Below are positions 50,180 to 58,798 of a stretch of 63,512 nucleotides of DNA, piece after piece (position 1 is the first letter of the stretch; every line of letters begins with the position of its first letter). The translations under genes were made by a program, and so were the position numbers. The notes beneath the pieces were generated by a model. The model searched no databases, was not told the origin of the DNA, and saw only the letters and a program-made list of their open reading frames with translations. The DNA comes from Williamsia sp. GTDB taxonomy: Bacteria > Actinomycetota > Actinomycetes > Mycobacteriales > Mycobacteriaceae. The DNA is taken from contig NZ_JAEMTF010000007.1 of assembly GCF_016462415.1 (NCBI RefSeq), forward strand, positions 29,428-92,939, read 5' to 3'.

Positions 50180-50224
50180 ATAGTCAGCAGTCTTTCCCGC
50201 TGAGCGGGAAAGACTGCTGACTAT
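50180..50224. repeat. right hairpin, DUF559 cassette B
   Basis: A 45-bp perfect hairpin: 21-bp arms (50180-50200 and 50204-50224, starting ATAGTCAGCAGTC) around TGA. It starts 8 bases beyond the stop of the ABC permease gene and lies 44 bases upstream of the DUF559 start codon. Aligned to the left hairpin, the arms differ by AG to TC and by the matching CT to GA on the opposite arm, so pairing is kept. Confidence 0.9.
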
Positions 50225-50232
50225 CGGGGGGG

Positions 50233-51399
50233 TCACCCGATGAGAGATGCGATCAACCCGGTGAGCACCACGGCGGCCGGACCACGGGCCATCGCGAGCA
50301 GGAGGAGCGGTTGCGTCGCACCGCCCTGACCGGTGATGTACAACGGCGCATCGAACGGCAGGTCCGGACGAGTGGCGCGGCGTATGACCGCGATTGCCGC
50401 CCCGACCACGACGACAAGCATCGCGACCACGGACAGGTGCCAGGTGAGCGAGGCGACCACGCACCAGAGCAGCACTGCGCCGACGGGGACGACGCTGTGA
50501 ACCGCGGTGACGACGAGACGGGATCCACCGAGCGCGCGACGCAGGGCCGGCTCCTCGGTGAGTCGGCGCAGCCCGCCGGACACCGCGCAGCCCGCGCGAT
50601 ACGCGAGTACGACAGCAACGGCGGGGGCGATCGACGTGAGGTACAGCGTCTGCGACACAGCGAGTCCGACGGCGACGACCACCACGAACACGATGAGATC
50701 CCCTGGGCGACGGCGCAGTCGGGCGAGATCGGCGGTCAGGCACGCGCGGGCACGCCCCAGGGGGAGGACGCGACTGTGCGACCGGGTGTTCCCGCGCTCC
50801 CACCGGACCACACGTGCCGTACTGAGCCATCCGAGATCCATCGTCACCACGGCCAGGCGTGCGGCGGCGACGAATCCGTCATCCGGGGCGACGACGTCGC
50901 GGTGCAGCCGTTCGACCGGCCACAGCGATCCGCTACCCGGATGCTCGAAAAGAGCTTCGGCGGCACGGTGTTGACGCCAACTGGTCACGACCATCAGGCC
51001 GACGGCGCACAGTCCGCCCGTACCCAGCAGAACCGGCGCACTCGCCCAGTCCAGGATCGATGCGACCACCGCCAGCACGAGGCAACCCATGAGGGCGGTC
51101 ATCGACGCACGCACGCGCCGCGCACGCAGCACCGGGCCGCGATCGGCGGGGCCGGACAGCTGCCACATCGCCTCGGCACGCGAGACCCGTATCGGTCCCC
51201 ACCACCACAGCGCGGTGCCGACGATCAGCACGCACAGCGCAACGGTCCACCCGACGAGAACCGGGGTCGGCGAACCCAGACCCGATACGACGCCCACGAC
51301 GCCGGCCACGCGTTCGGGTTGCAGGAAGTACCACCCCAGTCCGCCGACCACGGCAACCGTCATGACCACTCCGGGCAGGTCGTCGGTGTCGAATTTCAT
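50233..51399 (-). CDS. ABC exporter membrane subunit (DUF6297-like)
   Basis: 388 aa with about 8-10 hydrophobic segments (for example VVMTVAVVGGLGWYF, LVGWTVALCVLIVGTALWWWG, GDLIVFVVVVAVGLAVS, VVAMLVVVVGAAIAVIRR). No classic permease EAA loop is seen, but it overlaps the ABC ATPase gene by 4 bases (ATGA), the usual arrangement of two-component exporters. GPIRVSRAEAMWQLSGPADRGPVLR near residue 70 resembles the cytoplasmic stretch of DUF6297 proteins. Substrate unknown. The right hairpin of cassette B follows its stop. Confidence 0.8.
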   Translation of the reverse strand: MKFDTDDLPGVVMTVAVVGGLGWYFLQPERVAGVVGVVSGLGSPTPVLVGWTVALCVLIVGTALWWWGPIRVSRAEAMWQLSGPADRGPVLRARRVRASMTALMGCLVLAVVASILDWASAPVLLGTGGLCAVGLMVVTSWRQHRAAEALFEHPGSGSLWPVERLHRDVVAPDDGFVAAARLAVVTMDLGWLSTARVVRWERGNTRSHSRVLPLGRARACLTADLARLRRRPGDLIVFVVVVAVGLAVSQTLYLTSIAPAVAVVLAYRAGCAVSGGLRRLTEEPALRRALGGSRLVVTAVHSVVPVGAVLLWCVVASLTWHLSVVAMLVVVVGAAIAVIRRATRPDLPFDAPLYITGQGGATQPLLLLAMARGPAAVVLTGLIASLIG

Positions 51400-52007
51400 C
51401 GCCCCACCGTCACCGTCTGATCGGCGCACTGCGTCACGAGTTCGGGGCTGTGGGTCGCGATCACGACCGACGCGCCGGCCGTGGTCGCTCGGCCGATCCG
51501 ATCCGCGACCCACCCGCGGCCGTCGGTGTCGAGACCGGACTCCGGTTCGTCGATGACGATCAGTTCGCCGGGGCGAATGAATACCGCGCACAGCGTGAAT
51601 CGCTGCCGCTGACCGGTCGACAACGTGTGCGGGAATCGGTCGGCCAGATCGCCGATCCCGGAATCGGCGAGTATCTCGCGGGCGCGCTCGGCGTCGATCT
51701 CGTGTGCAGCGGTGATCAGGCGCAGATGTTCGAGGACGGTCAATTCGGCGAAGGTGGCGTCGTCACCGAGTTCGACCGACACGGCTGCGCGGAACGCAGG
51801 GTCGCTGTCATCGGCGACGAGTTCGCCGACGCGGACATCGCCCGAGTCGGGCCTGCGGAGTCCGGCGATGGTCCGGAGCAGGGTGGATTTACCCGAGCCG
51901 TTCGGGCCGACGACGGCAAGGCACTCGCCGGGAGGGAGCTGCAGCGTCAGATCGGTGATGAGGTCGGTGTCGTCGGTGGACAGGCAGAGCTGATGTATCG
52001 AGAGCAT
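51396..52007 (-). CDS. ABC transporter ATP-binding protein
   Basis: 203 aa ATPase. Walker A GPNGSGKST, signature LSTGQRQR (variant of LSGGQ), Walker B LIVIDEPESGLD and H-loop THSPE are present. Short, single nucleotide-binding domain; pairs with the downstream membrane protein to form an exporter. The leader between it and the upstream gene contains a nested hairpin (52015-52066). Substrate unknown. Confidence 0.93.
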   Translation of the reverse strand: MLSIHQLCLSTDDTDLITDLTLQLPPGECLAVVGPNGSGKSTLLRTIAGLRRPDSGDVRVGELVADDSDPAFRAAVSVELGDDATFAELTVLEHLRLITAAHEIDAERAREILADSGIGDLADRFPHTLSTGQRQRFTLCAVFIRPGELIVIDEPESGLDTDGRGWVADRIGRATTAGASVVIATHSPELVTQCADQTVTVGR

Positions 52008-52014
52008 GGCGCGA

Positions 52015-52066
52015 CTTTCGGTGTGTGGCGGGCGGGGTCACGAAGAACCGCCCGACGCAGCGAAAG
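52015..52066. other. nested stem structure in the leader of the ABC operon
   Basis: Outer pair CTTTCG (52015-52020)/CGAAAG (52061-52066) and inner pair CGGGCGG (52029-52035)/CCGCCCG (52048-52054) nest to form a two-part stem. It lies between the small membrane protein stop (52073) and the ABC ATPase start (52007), both minus strand. It may be a terminator/attenuator or a translational control element. No T-run; folding energy not computed. Confidence 0.35.
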
Positions 52067-52072
52067 CCGAGG

Positions 52073-52444
52073 TCAGGCGGTGGTCGGATCCCCACCCGGT
52101 GCACGCGGGAGCGACATGCGCAGGAGTGCGACGTCGTAGGTCCGTGGTCCGGACACCGAACGGGCGACGACGCGCCATCTATGGGCTACGTCGAACGGAA
52201 GCCCTTGCCGCACAGAAGACATGCGGCGCAGAACCCAGTGGGTGAAGGCGGACCGGATGTGCGGGTGCGCGGCCACGGAGACAACGGCGATGCCGAGGGC
52301 GACCGAGATCGCAAGCGCGCCGGCATGGGGCGTCGCCGGTTCGGTGAGACCGATCATCGTCAGCCACCACGCCGCCGTCAGCACGAGCGTCGCGAATGTG
52401 GAGGTCGCAGGCAGATACGCGGCCGAGTGTGTTCTCGCCCTCAT
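52073..52444 (-). CDS. small two-TM membrane protein, unknown function
   Basis: 123 aa. Two hydrophobic segments (STFATLVLTAAWWLTMIGL and AGALAISVALGIAVVSVAA) followed by a basic, soluble C-terminus (RRMSSVRQGLPFDVAHRWRVV...). GGGAGG ribosome site supports the ATG at 52444. First gene of the leftward unit with the ABC pair, 65 bases upstream of the ATPase. It resembles small actinobacterial accessory membrane proteins, but no family was recognised. Confidence 0.75.
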   Translation of the reverse strand: MRARTHSAAYLPATSTFATLVLTAAWWLTMIGLTEPATPHAGALAISVALGIAVVSVAAHPHIRSAFTHWVLRRMSSVRQGLPFDVAHRWRVVARSVSGPRTYDVALLRMSLPRAPGGDPTTA

Positions 52445-52496
52445 TCGCCACCTCCCGAATCGCTGCTGACCGGCTCGTTGCGATAGGAGTTTAGCC

Positions 52497-53429
52497 ATGA
52501 CATCGACCAGCCGGGTGATCGACGGCAACGCTCTGACCGCCTTCGGGGTCGGCGGACCCGCAGCGAGTGAGCCGACCGCGACGCTGCAGCAGCGGATGGG
52601 GCCCGCGGTCACCGATCACCGCGGCCGCATCGAACTCAGCGCCTACGCGGTCCTGGTCGACACCGTCGGCGGCGGCCCGTTCGTCGTCCGCACCGGCCCC
52701 GACTTCGGCGTCGTCCAGGCGCGCCTGGCCTTTGCGACCACCGGCGACCGCGTGCCCGCCCACGGACTGCTCACCGCGACGGCCACCCTGCGCGACCGCC
52801 ACGACATGTTCGGACTGACCACCGTCGACGTCACCGGCGCGGCCGACGAGCTGTACGCGTCGGTGCTGGTCCGCAACGCCCGGACCGCGCGCACGTTCGA
52901 CCCGGAGCTGCTCGCCCGCGGCCGGGACGCCTCTGACACCGGAGCCGGCGAGCGCGCGACCGTCCCGGACACCATGGGCACCGACACCGATCTGCCGCCC
53001 CGCATCGACCCCGCCCTGACCGGGCGTCAGATCGTGGACGCGATCGTGCAGGGGCGACTGTCAGGCGGGCCGATCGCGGATCTGCTGTCGTTGACGACGC
53101 ACGGCGGGGACGACGGTCCGACGGTCGTGTGCTCGCCGCAGTCGTGGATGGCGAACCCGCTGGGGACCATGCACGGTGGGGTGATCGCGGCGATCACCGC
53201 GCACGCATGCTCGCTCGCCGGGCAGCAGCACACCGCCGCGGGGCAGAACCACACCATGATCGACTTCGCCGTGAACTTCTTCCGGTCGCCGCCGGTGGAC
53301 GCGGGGGAGCTCATCGTCACCACCCGTCCCGAACGGATCGGTCGGCGGCTCGGGTCGGTCTCGGCCGTGCTGACACAGGCCGACGGCACACTGCTGGCCC
53401 GCGCCACCGCAGACCTCGCCTTCGGCTGA
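52497..53429 (+). CDS. double-hotdog acyl-CoA thioesterase (PaaI-type)
   Basis: 310 aa, two hotdog halves. The C-terminal half has [28 protein letters not shown], the PaaI active-site helix with the HGG motif, and [11 protein letters not shown]. The N-terminal half is a degenerate hotdog ([21 protein letters not shown]). Cytoplasmic acyl-CoA hydrolase. AGGAG site 7 bases before the ATG. It precedes the atu/liu-like operon but has 76 bases and an operator between, so it is probably a separate transcript. Confidence 0.83.
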   Translation: MTSTSRVIDGNALTAFGVGGPAASEPTATLQQRMGPAVTDHRGRIELSAYAVLVDTVGGGPFVVRTGPDFGVVQARLAFATTGDRVPAHGLLTATATLRDRHDMFGLTTVDVTGAADELYASVLVRNARTARTFDPELLARGRDASDTGAGERATVPDTMGTDTDLPPRIDPALTGRQIVDAIVQGRLSGGPIADLLSLTTHGGDDGPTVVCSPQSWMANPLGTMHGGVIAAITAHACSLAGQQHTAAGQNHTMIDFAVNFFRSPPVDAGELIVTTRPERIGRRLGSVSAVLTQADGTLLARATADLAFG

Positions 53430-53471
53430 TCCGAGCCGGACCACGGCGATCCTGTGGGTCCGCTGTCAAAA

Positions 53472-53487
53472 CAAGCATGCGTGCTTG
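53472..53487. promoter_or_regulatory. candidate operator of the atu/liu-like operon
   Basis: CAAGCATGCGTGCTTG: 6-bp perfect arms (CAAGCA/TGCTTG) around TGCG, in an unusually AT-rich patch that must contain the operon promoter. It lies 18 bases upstream of the GTG at 53506. The TetR gene at the operon's end (62901) is the obvious candidate binder. Confidence 0.6.
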
Positions 53488-53505
53488 CTTTTTATTGGAG
53501 CACCT

Positions 53506-54324
53506 GTGACGCTGTGTGCCATGACCGCTGTGCAGTCCCTGGTTGCCGACATGGTCGCCGAGGGGGAGTCGCTCGACGCCCTGGTCGCCGACCTCGACGA
53601 GGACACCTGGCGCACACTCACGCCCGCGGTCGGCTGGACCATCGCCCATCAGATCGGGCATCTGTCCTGGACCGACCGGGTCGCCACACTCTCGGCCGCC
53701 GATCCCGACGCATTCGCCGACGTCCTCACCACCGGTGCCGCCGACCCCGCCGGCTTCGTCGACACCGCCGCCGAACTGGCCGCCGCGGACGCGCCGAGCG
53801 ACATCCTCGCCACCTGGCGCACGAACCGAGCCGCGCTGGCCACCGCGCTCGTCGCCGTCCCGTCCGGGACCAAGCTGAGCTGGTTCGGTCCGCCGATGTC
53901 CGCGGCATCGATGGCCACCGCCCGCATCATGGAGCTCTGGGCCCACGGACTCGACGTCGCCGACACCCTGGGGGTCACCGTCGAGCCCACCTCGCGCATC
54001 CGCGCGGTCGCGCACATCGGCGTCCGCACCCGCGACTTCGCCTACATCGTCAACGGCCAGACCCCGCCGACCGCCGAGTTCCGCGTCGAACTGACCGCCC
54101 CCGACGGATCGTTGTGGACCTGGGGACCCGAGGACGCCACCGACCGCGTGAGCGGACCGGCCATCGACTTCTGCCGGCTGGTGACGCAACGTCGCGCACC
54201 CGCCGACCTCGACCTGACCGTGCGCGGCGACGACGCCGAGCAGTGGATCCGCATCGCCCAGTGTTTCGCCGGTCCTCCCGGACCGGGACGCGCGCCCCGA
54301 TCGACCGAGATGAGCACCGCATGA
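53506..54324 (+). CDS. TIGR03084-family protein (DinB/mycothiol-type metal-binding fold)
   Basis: 272 aa. N-terminal DinB-like helical bundle with metal-ligand His positions ([20 protein letters not shown] ... [15 protein letters not shown]) and a C-terminal mixed domain ([31 protein letters not shown]). This is the TIGR03084 family of actinobacteria, related to maleylpyruvate isomerase-type proteins. GTG 53506 is chosen because GGAG lies 5 nt before it; ATG 53521 is the alternative. First gene of the operon; overlaps the AtuA-like gene by 4 bases. A thiol-dependent enzyme role is only suggested by the fold. Confidence 0.85.
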   Translation: MTLCAMTAVQSLVADMVAEGESLDALVADLDEDTWRTLTPAVGWTIAHQIGHLSWTDRVATLSAADPDAFADVLTTGAADPAGFVDTAAELAAADAPSDILATWRTNRAALATALVAVPSGTKLSWFGPPMSAASMATARIMELWAHGLDVADTLGVTVEPTSRIRAVAHIGVRTRDFAYIVNGQTPPTAEFRVELTAPDGSLWTWGPEDATDRVSGPAIDFCRLVTQRRAPADLDLTVRGDDAEQWIRIAQCFAGPPGPGRAPRSTEMSTA

Positions 54325-56042
54325 CCACCGCAGTTCCCGCCACCGCTCCCTGCGTCCGCGTCGGCAACGCGTCCGGCTTCTACGGCGACCGCTTCTCCGC
54401 CATGCGCGAGATGCTCGAGGGAGGCGACCTCGACTACCTCACCGGCGACTACCTCGCCGAGCTGACGATGCTCATCCTGGGCCGCGACCGACTCCGCGAC
54501 CCCGCCCGGGGATACGCGTCGACCTTCGTCCGCCAGATGCGCGAGTGCCTGACCATCGCCGTCGAGCGCAAGGTCCGCATCGTCACCAACGCCGGCGGTC
54601 TGAACCCGAAGGGGTTGGCGGACAAACTCACCGAGCTGGCCGCCGAGCTAGGCGTCGACGTCTCCATCGCCTACGTCGACGGTGACGACCTCATCTCCCG
54701 GGCCCCCGAGCTCGGTCTGGGCGAGCCGCTGACCGCCAACGCCTACCTCGGAGCCTTCGGCATCAAGGCCGCCCTCGACGCCGGCGCCGATGTCGTCGTC
54801 ACCGGGCGGATCACCGACGCGTCGCTCGCGGTCGGGCCCGCCGCGCACCATTTCGGTTGGCAACCCGAGGATCTCGACCAGCTCGCCGGAGCCGTCGTCG
54901 CCGGCCACGTCATCGAGTGCGGCACCCAGGCCACCGGCGGCAACTACGCTTTCTTCACCGAGATCGGTGACCTGTCCCGGCCGGGCTTCCCCATCGCAGA
55001 GATCGCCGCCGACGGCAGCTCGGTCATCACCAAGCACCGCGCGACCGGTGGCGCGGTGACCGTGGGTACGGTCACCGCGCAACTGCTGTACGAGATCACC
55101 GGTCCGCGTTACCTCGGACCCGACGTCACCACCCGCCTCGACACCGTCGCGTTGGCGCAGCAGGGGACCGACCGCGTGCAGATCAGTGGCGTGCGCGGCG
55201 AGATCCCGCCGGAGTCGGTCAAGGTCTCGCTCAACACCCTCGCGGGGTTCCGCAACGAGGTGACCATGATCCTCACCGGCCTCGACGTCGAGGAGAAGGC
55301 CCGCCTCGTCACCGAACAGTTCGAGTCGTCGCTGGCGACCAAACCCGAGCAACTCACCTGGGAGCTCTCGCGCACCGACCGCGCCGACGGCGTCACCGAG
55401 GCCCAGTCATCGGCGCTGCTCCGCTGCGTCGGCAAGAGCCGTGACGCCGACACCGTCGGTCGCGAGTTCTCCTCGGCCGCCGTGGAGTTGGCGCTGGCCA
55501 GCTACCCCGGGTTCAGCATGACGGCTCCTCCCGGCAAGGGCAGCCCGTACGGGGTGTTCGAGCCGGGGTACGTCGCCGCCGACGCCGTCGAACACCGCGT
55601 GACGCTGCCCGACGGCACGGTCACCCTGATCCCGCCGAGCCCGGTCCGAGGACCGTTGGCCCCACTCGTCGACGAGCCGCCCCGCGCGCCGCGCGACTGG
55701 GGTCCGACCAGCCCGGCGCCGCTCGGCCTGATCGCCGGCGCGCGCAGTGGCGACAAGGGTGGTAGCGCCAACATCGGTGTGTGGGTGCGGGATCCGGAGC
55801 ACTTCGAGTGGCTCGACGAGATCCTCACCGTCGACCTGCTCGCGCAACTGCTGCCCGAGACCGCTGATCTCACCGTCACGCGTCACCGCTTCCCCAACCT
55901 GCTGGCGGTCAATTTCGTGATCGAGGCCATCCTCGGTCGCGGCGTCGCCGACAACGTCCGCTTCGACCCGCAGGGCAAGGGTCTCGGCGAATGGCTGCGC
56001 GCCCGCGTGGTCGACATCCCCGATCGATTCGAGGTCATCTGA
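54321..56042 (+). CDS. AtuA family protein (acyclic terpene utilization, DUF1446)
   Basis: 573 aa. [55 protein letters not shown] and [14 protein letters not shown] form the conserved DUF1446 region (about 1-350). The C-terminal part with [15 protein letters not shown] corresponds to the domain often found fused or adjacent. AtuA is required for citronellol/geraniol use in Pseudomonas, but its reaction is unknown. ATGA overlap with the upstream gene; the next gene starts immediately after its stop. Confidence 0.92.
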   Translation: MTTAVPATAPCVRVGNASGFYGDRFSAMREMLEGGDLDYLTGDYLAELTMLILGRDRLRDPARGYASTFVRQMRECLTIAVERKVRIVTNAGGLNPKGLADKLTELAAELGVDVSIAYVDGDDLISRAPELGLGEPLTANAYLGAFGIKAALDAGADVVVTGRITDASLAVGPAAHHFGWQPEDLDQLAGAVVAGHVIECGTQATGGNYAFFTEIGDLSRPGFPIAEIAADGSSVITKHRATGGAVTVGTVTAQLLYEITGPRYLGPDVTTRLDTVALAQQGTDRVQISGVRGEIPPESVKVSLNTLAGFRNEVTMILTGLDVEEKARLVTEQFESSLATKPEQLTWELSRTDRADGVTEAQSSALLRCVGKSRDADTVGREFSSAAVELALASYPGFSMTAPPGKGSPYGVFEPGYVAADAVEHRVTLPDGTVTLIPPSPVRGPLAPLVDEPPRAPRDWGPTSPAPLGLIAGARSGDKGGSANIGVWVRDPEHFEWLDEILTVDLLAQLLPETADLTVTRHRFPNLLAVNFVIEAILGRGVADNVRFDPQGKGLGEWLRARVVDIPDRFEVI

Positions 56043-57203
56043 ATGAGTCTTGCCACACCCGCGTGGAACACCCCGGAGCGACGCGAACTGCGCAGCACGG
56101 TCGGTGGATTCGTCGAGCGGCACATCCTGCCGCATCAGGCGGAGTGGGAGCGTGACGGACTCATCCCGCGTGAACTGCATCGTGAGGCGTCCAAGCTCGG
56201 TCTGCTCGGCCTCGGATTCCCCGAGTCGGTCGGAGGATCCGGCGGCGACCTGATCGACGCCACCATCGCAGGCGAGGTGCTGCACGAACGTGGGGCCGCG
56301 GGCGGAATCTACGCGTCGCTGTTCACCCACGGCATCTCGCTGCCGCACCTCGTGGCCGCGGGCGACGCCGACCAGATCGACCGATGGGTGCGTCCCACCC
56401 TGGCGGGGGAGAAGATCGGCAGCCTCGCGATCACCGAGCCCGGGGGCGGCAGCGACGTCGGCCACCTGACGACGTCGGCGGTCCGCGACGGCGACCACTA
56501 CATCGTCAACGGCGCCAAGACCTACATCACCTCCGCGGTCCGGGCCGACTTCATCGTCACCGCGGTGCGCACCGGCGGACCGGGTGCCGGTGGGGTGTCC
56601 CTGCTCGTCGTGGACACCGACACCCCGGGCTTCTCGGTCAGTCGTAAACTCGACAAGATGGGTTGGCGCTGCTCGGACACCGCGGAACTGAGCTTCGTCG
56701 ACGCCCGCGTCCCGGTCGGCAACCTCGTCGGCGCCGAGAACACCGGGTTCGCGCAGATCGCGGCCGGCTTCGTCACCGAGCGCGCAGGGCTGGCCACGCA
56801 GGCCTACGCCAGCGCGCAACGGTGCCTCGACCTCACCCTCGAGTGGGTGCGGACCCGCGAGACCTTCGGCAAGCCGCTCATCGCGCGGCAGTCCGTCCAG
56901 GACAGCGTCACCGAGATGGCCCGTCGGATCGACGTCGCCCGCACCTACACCCGCGCCGTCGTCGATCGGAAGGTGTCCAGTACCGACGACCTCATCGCCG
57001 AGGTCTGCTTCGCGAAGAACACGTCCGTCGAGGCAGGCGAGTGGGTCGCGAACAAGGCCGTGCAGCTGTTCGGCGGACTGGGCTACATGGCCGAGTCGGA
57101 GATCGAACGCCAGTACCGCGACATGCGCATCCTGGGCATCGGCGGCGGCACCACCGAGATCCTGACCGGATTGGCGGCAAAGCGGTTGGGGTACCAGGCG
57201 TGA
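56043..57203 (+). CDS. acyl-CoA dehydrogenase (AtuD/isovaleryl-type)
   Basis: 386 aa. AITEPGGGSDVGHL and LFGGLGYMAESEIERQYRDMRILGIGGGTTEIL are ACAD signatures. The Glu of the usual EGT motif is Gly here (GIGGGTTEI), so the catalytic base is probably the Glu in VTERAGLATQAYASAQ, the position used by isovaleryl-CoA-type dehydrogenases. That suits a branched substrate such as isovaleryl- or citronellyl-CoA. Immediately follows AtuA and overlaps the carboxylase gene by 4 bases. Confidence 0.9.
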   Translation: MSLATPAWNTPERRELRSTVGGFVERHILPHQAEWERDGLIPRELHREASKLGLLGLGFPESVGGSGGDLIDATIAGEVLHERGAAGGIYASLFTHGISLPHLVAAGDADQIDRWVRPTLAGEKIGSLAITEPGGGSDVGHLTTSAVRDGDHYIVNGAKTYITSAVRADFIVTAVRTGGPGAGGVSLLVVDTDTPGFSVSRKLDKMGWRCSDTAELSFVDARVPVGNLVGAENTGFAQIAAGFVTERAGLATQAYASAQRCLDLTLEWVRTRETFGKPLIARQSVQDSVTEMARRIDVARTYTRAVVDRKVSSTDDLIAEVCFAKNTSVEAGEWVANKAVQLFGGLGYMAESEIERQYRDMRILGIGGGTTEILTGLAAKRLGYQA

Positions 57204-58798
57204 CGGCGCTGCGATCGGTGATCGACCGATCCGCACCGGAGTTCGTCGACGCGGCGCAGACGATGCAGGAGAAGTTGGCCGGGCTCGACGCCGAGTTCAC
57301 CAAGGCGCTCGCCGGCGGCGGCGAGAAGAAGGTCGCCCGTCATCACGAGCGCGGCAAGCTCCTCGCCCGTGAGCGCATCGAGTTGCTCATCGACGCCGAC
57401 AGCGCGTTCCTGGAACTGTGTCCGCTCGCCGCGTACGGCTCGGACTTCCAGGTCGGCGCCTCGATGATCATCGGGATCGGTGTCGTCGAGGGTGTCGAGT
57501 GCATGATCGTCGCCAACGACCCGACCGTCCGCGGTGGCACGTCCAACCCGTGGACCCTGCGCAAGGGGTTCCGTGCCAACGAGATCGCGATGGAGAACCG
57601 TCTCCCGTGCATCTCGCTGGTGGAGTCCGGCGGCGCCGACCTGCCCACCCAGAAAGACGTCTTCATCCCGGGTGGGCGGATGTTCCGCGACATCACCCAG
57701 CTGTCCGCCGCCGGGATCCCCACCATCGCACTGGTCTTCGGCAACTCGACCGCGGGCGGCGCCTACGTCCCCGGCATGTCCGATCACACCGTGATGATCG
57801 AGAACCAGTCCAAGGTGTTCCTCGGCGGTCCGCCGCTGGTGAAGATGGCCACCGGTGAGGAGAGCGACGACGAGTCGTTGGGCGGTGCGTTGATGCACGC
57901 CCGGCAGTCCGGGCTCGCCGACTACTACGCGCGCGACGAGCAGGACGCGATCCGTATCGGCCGCCGCATCGTGTCGCGGCTCAACCATCGCAAGGTCGGC
58001 CCCGGCCCGCTCGCCGCTCCCATCGAACCCCGGTACGACACCGAAGAACTCATCGGCATCGTCCCCGGTGACCTGAAGATCCCGTTCGACCCCCGTGAGG
58101 TCATCGCCCGCGTTGTCGACGACAGCGACTTCGACGAGTTCAAGGCCGAGTACGGGTCATCGCTGTGCACCGGCTGGGCGCGGATCCACGGCTATCCGGT
58201 CGGCATCCTGGCCAACGCCCAGGGTGTCCTGTTCTCCGCCGAGTCGCAGAAGGCCACGCAGTTCATCCAGCTCGCCAACCGCAGCAACACCCCGTTGTTG
58301 TTCCTGCACAACACCACCGGCTACATGGTCGGCAAGGAGTACGAGCAGAACGGCATCATCAAGCACGGGTCGATGATGATCAACGCGGTGTCGAACTCGA
58401 CCGTCCCGCACATCTCCCTGCTGATCGGCGCCAGCTACGGCGCCGGCCACTACGGGATGTGCGGTCGGGCGTTCAACCCCCGCTTCCTGTTCGCCTGGCC
58501 CAGCGCGAAATCCGCCGTCATGGGTGCCGCCCAGCTGTCCGGCGTCATCTCGCTCGTTTCGCGGGCGGCCACCGAGGCCCGCGGCGGAACCGTCGACGAG
58601 GAGGCCGACCGCGGGATGCGCGCGATGATCGAGGCGCAGATCGAGGAACAGTCGCTGCCCGCGTTCCTGTCCGGGATGCTCTACGACGACGGGGTCATCG
58701 ACCCCCGCGACACCCGCACCGTCCTGGGCATCACCCTCTCGGCGATCGACACCGCGCCGGTCGAGGGCACCTCCAACTTCGGCGTCTTCCGGATGTGA
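57200..58798 (+). CDS. acyl-CoA carboxylase beta subunit (AtuC/methylcrotonyl type)
   Basis: 532-aa carboxyltransferase subunit. KKVARHHERGKLLARERIELL, YGSDFQVGASMIIGIG, LVESGGADLP, GGAYVPGMSDHTVMI and GASYGAGHYGMCGRAFNPRFLFAWP are typical of MCC/geranyl-CoA carboxylase beta. It transfers CO2 from carboxybiotin to a 3-methyl-2-enoyl-CoA. GTG start overlapping the ACAD stop; partner alpha subunit overlaps its own stop. Methylcrotonyl-CoA versus geranyl-CoA specificity is not decided from sequence alone. Confidence 0.93.
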   Translation: MTALRSVIDRSAPEFVDAAQTMQEKLAGLDAEFTKALAGGGEKKVARHHERGKLLARERIELLIDADSAFLELCPLAAYGSDFQVGASMIIGIGVVEGVECMIVANDPTVRGGTSNPWTLRKGFRANEIAMENRLPCISLVESGGADLPTQKDVFIPGGRMFRDITQLSAAGIPTIALVFGNSTAGGAYVPGMSDHTVMIENQSKVFLGGPPLVKMATGEESDDESLGGALMHARQSGLADYYARDEQDAIRIGRRIVSRLNHRKVGPGPLAAPIEPRYDTEELIGIVPGDLKIPFDPREVIARVVDDSDFDEFKAEYGSSLCTGWARIHGYPVGILANAQGVLFSAESQKATQFIQLANRSNTPLLFLHNTTGYMVGKEYEQNGIIKHGSMMINAVSNSTVPHISLLIGASYGAGHYGMCGRAFNPRFLFAWPSAKSAVMGAAQLSGVISLVSRAATEARGGTVDEEADRGMRAMIEAQIEEQSLPAFLSGMLYDDGVIDPRDTRTVLGITLSAIDTAPVEGTSNFGVFRM

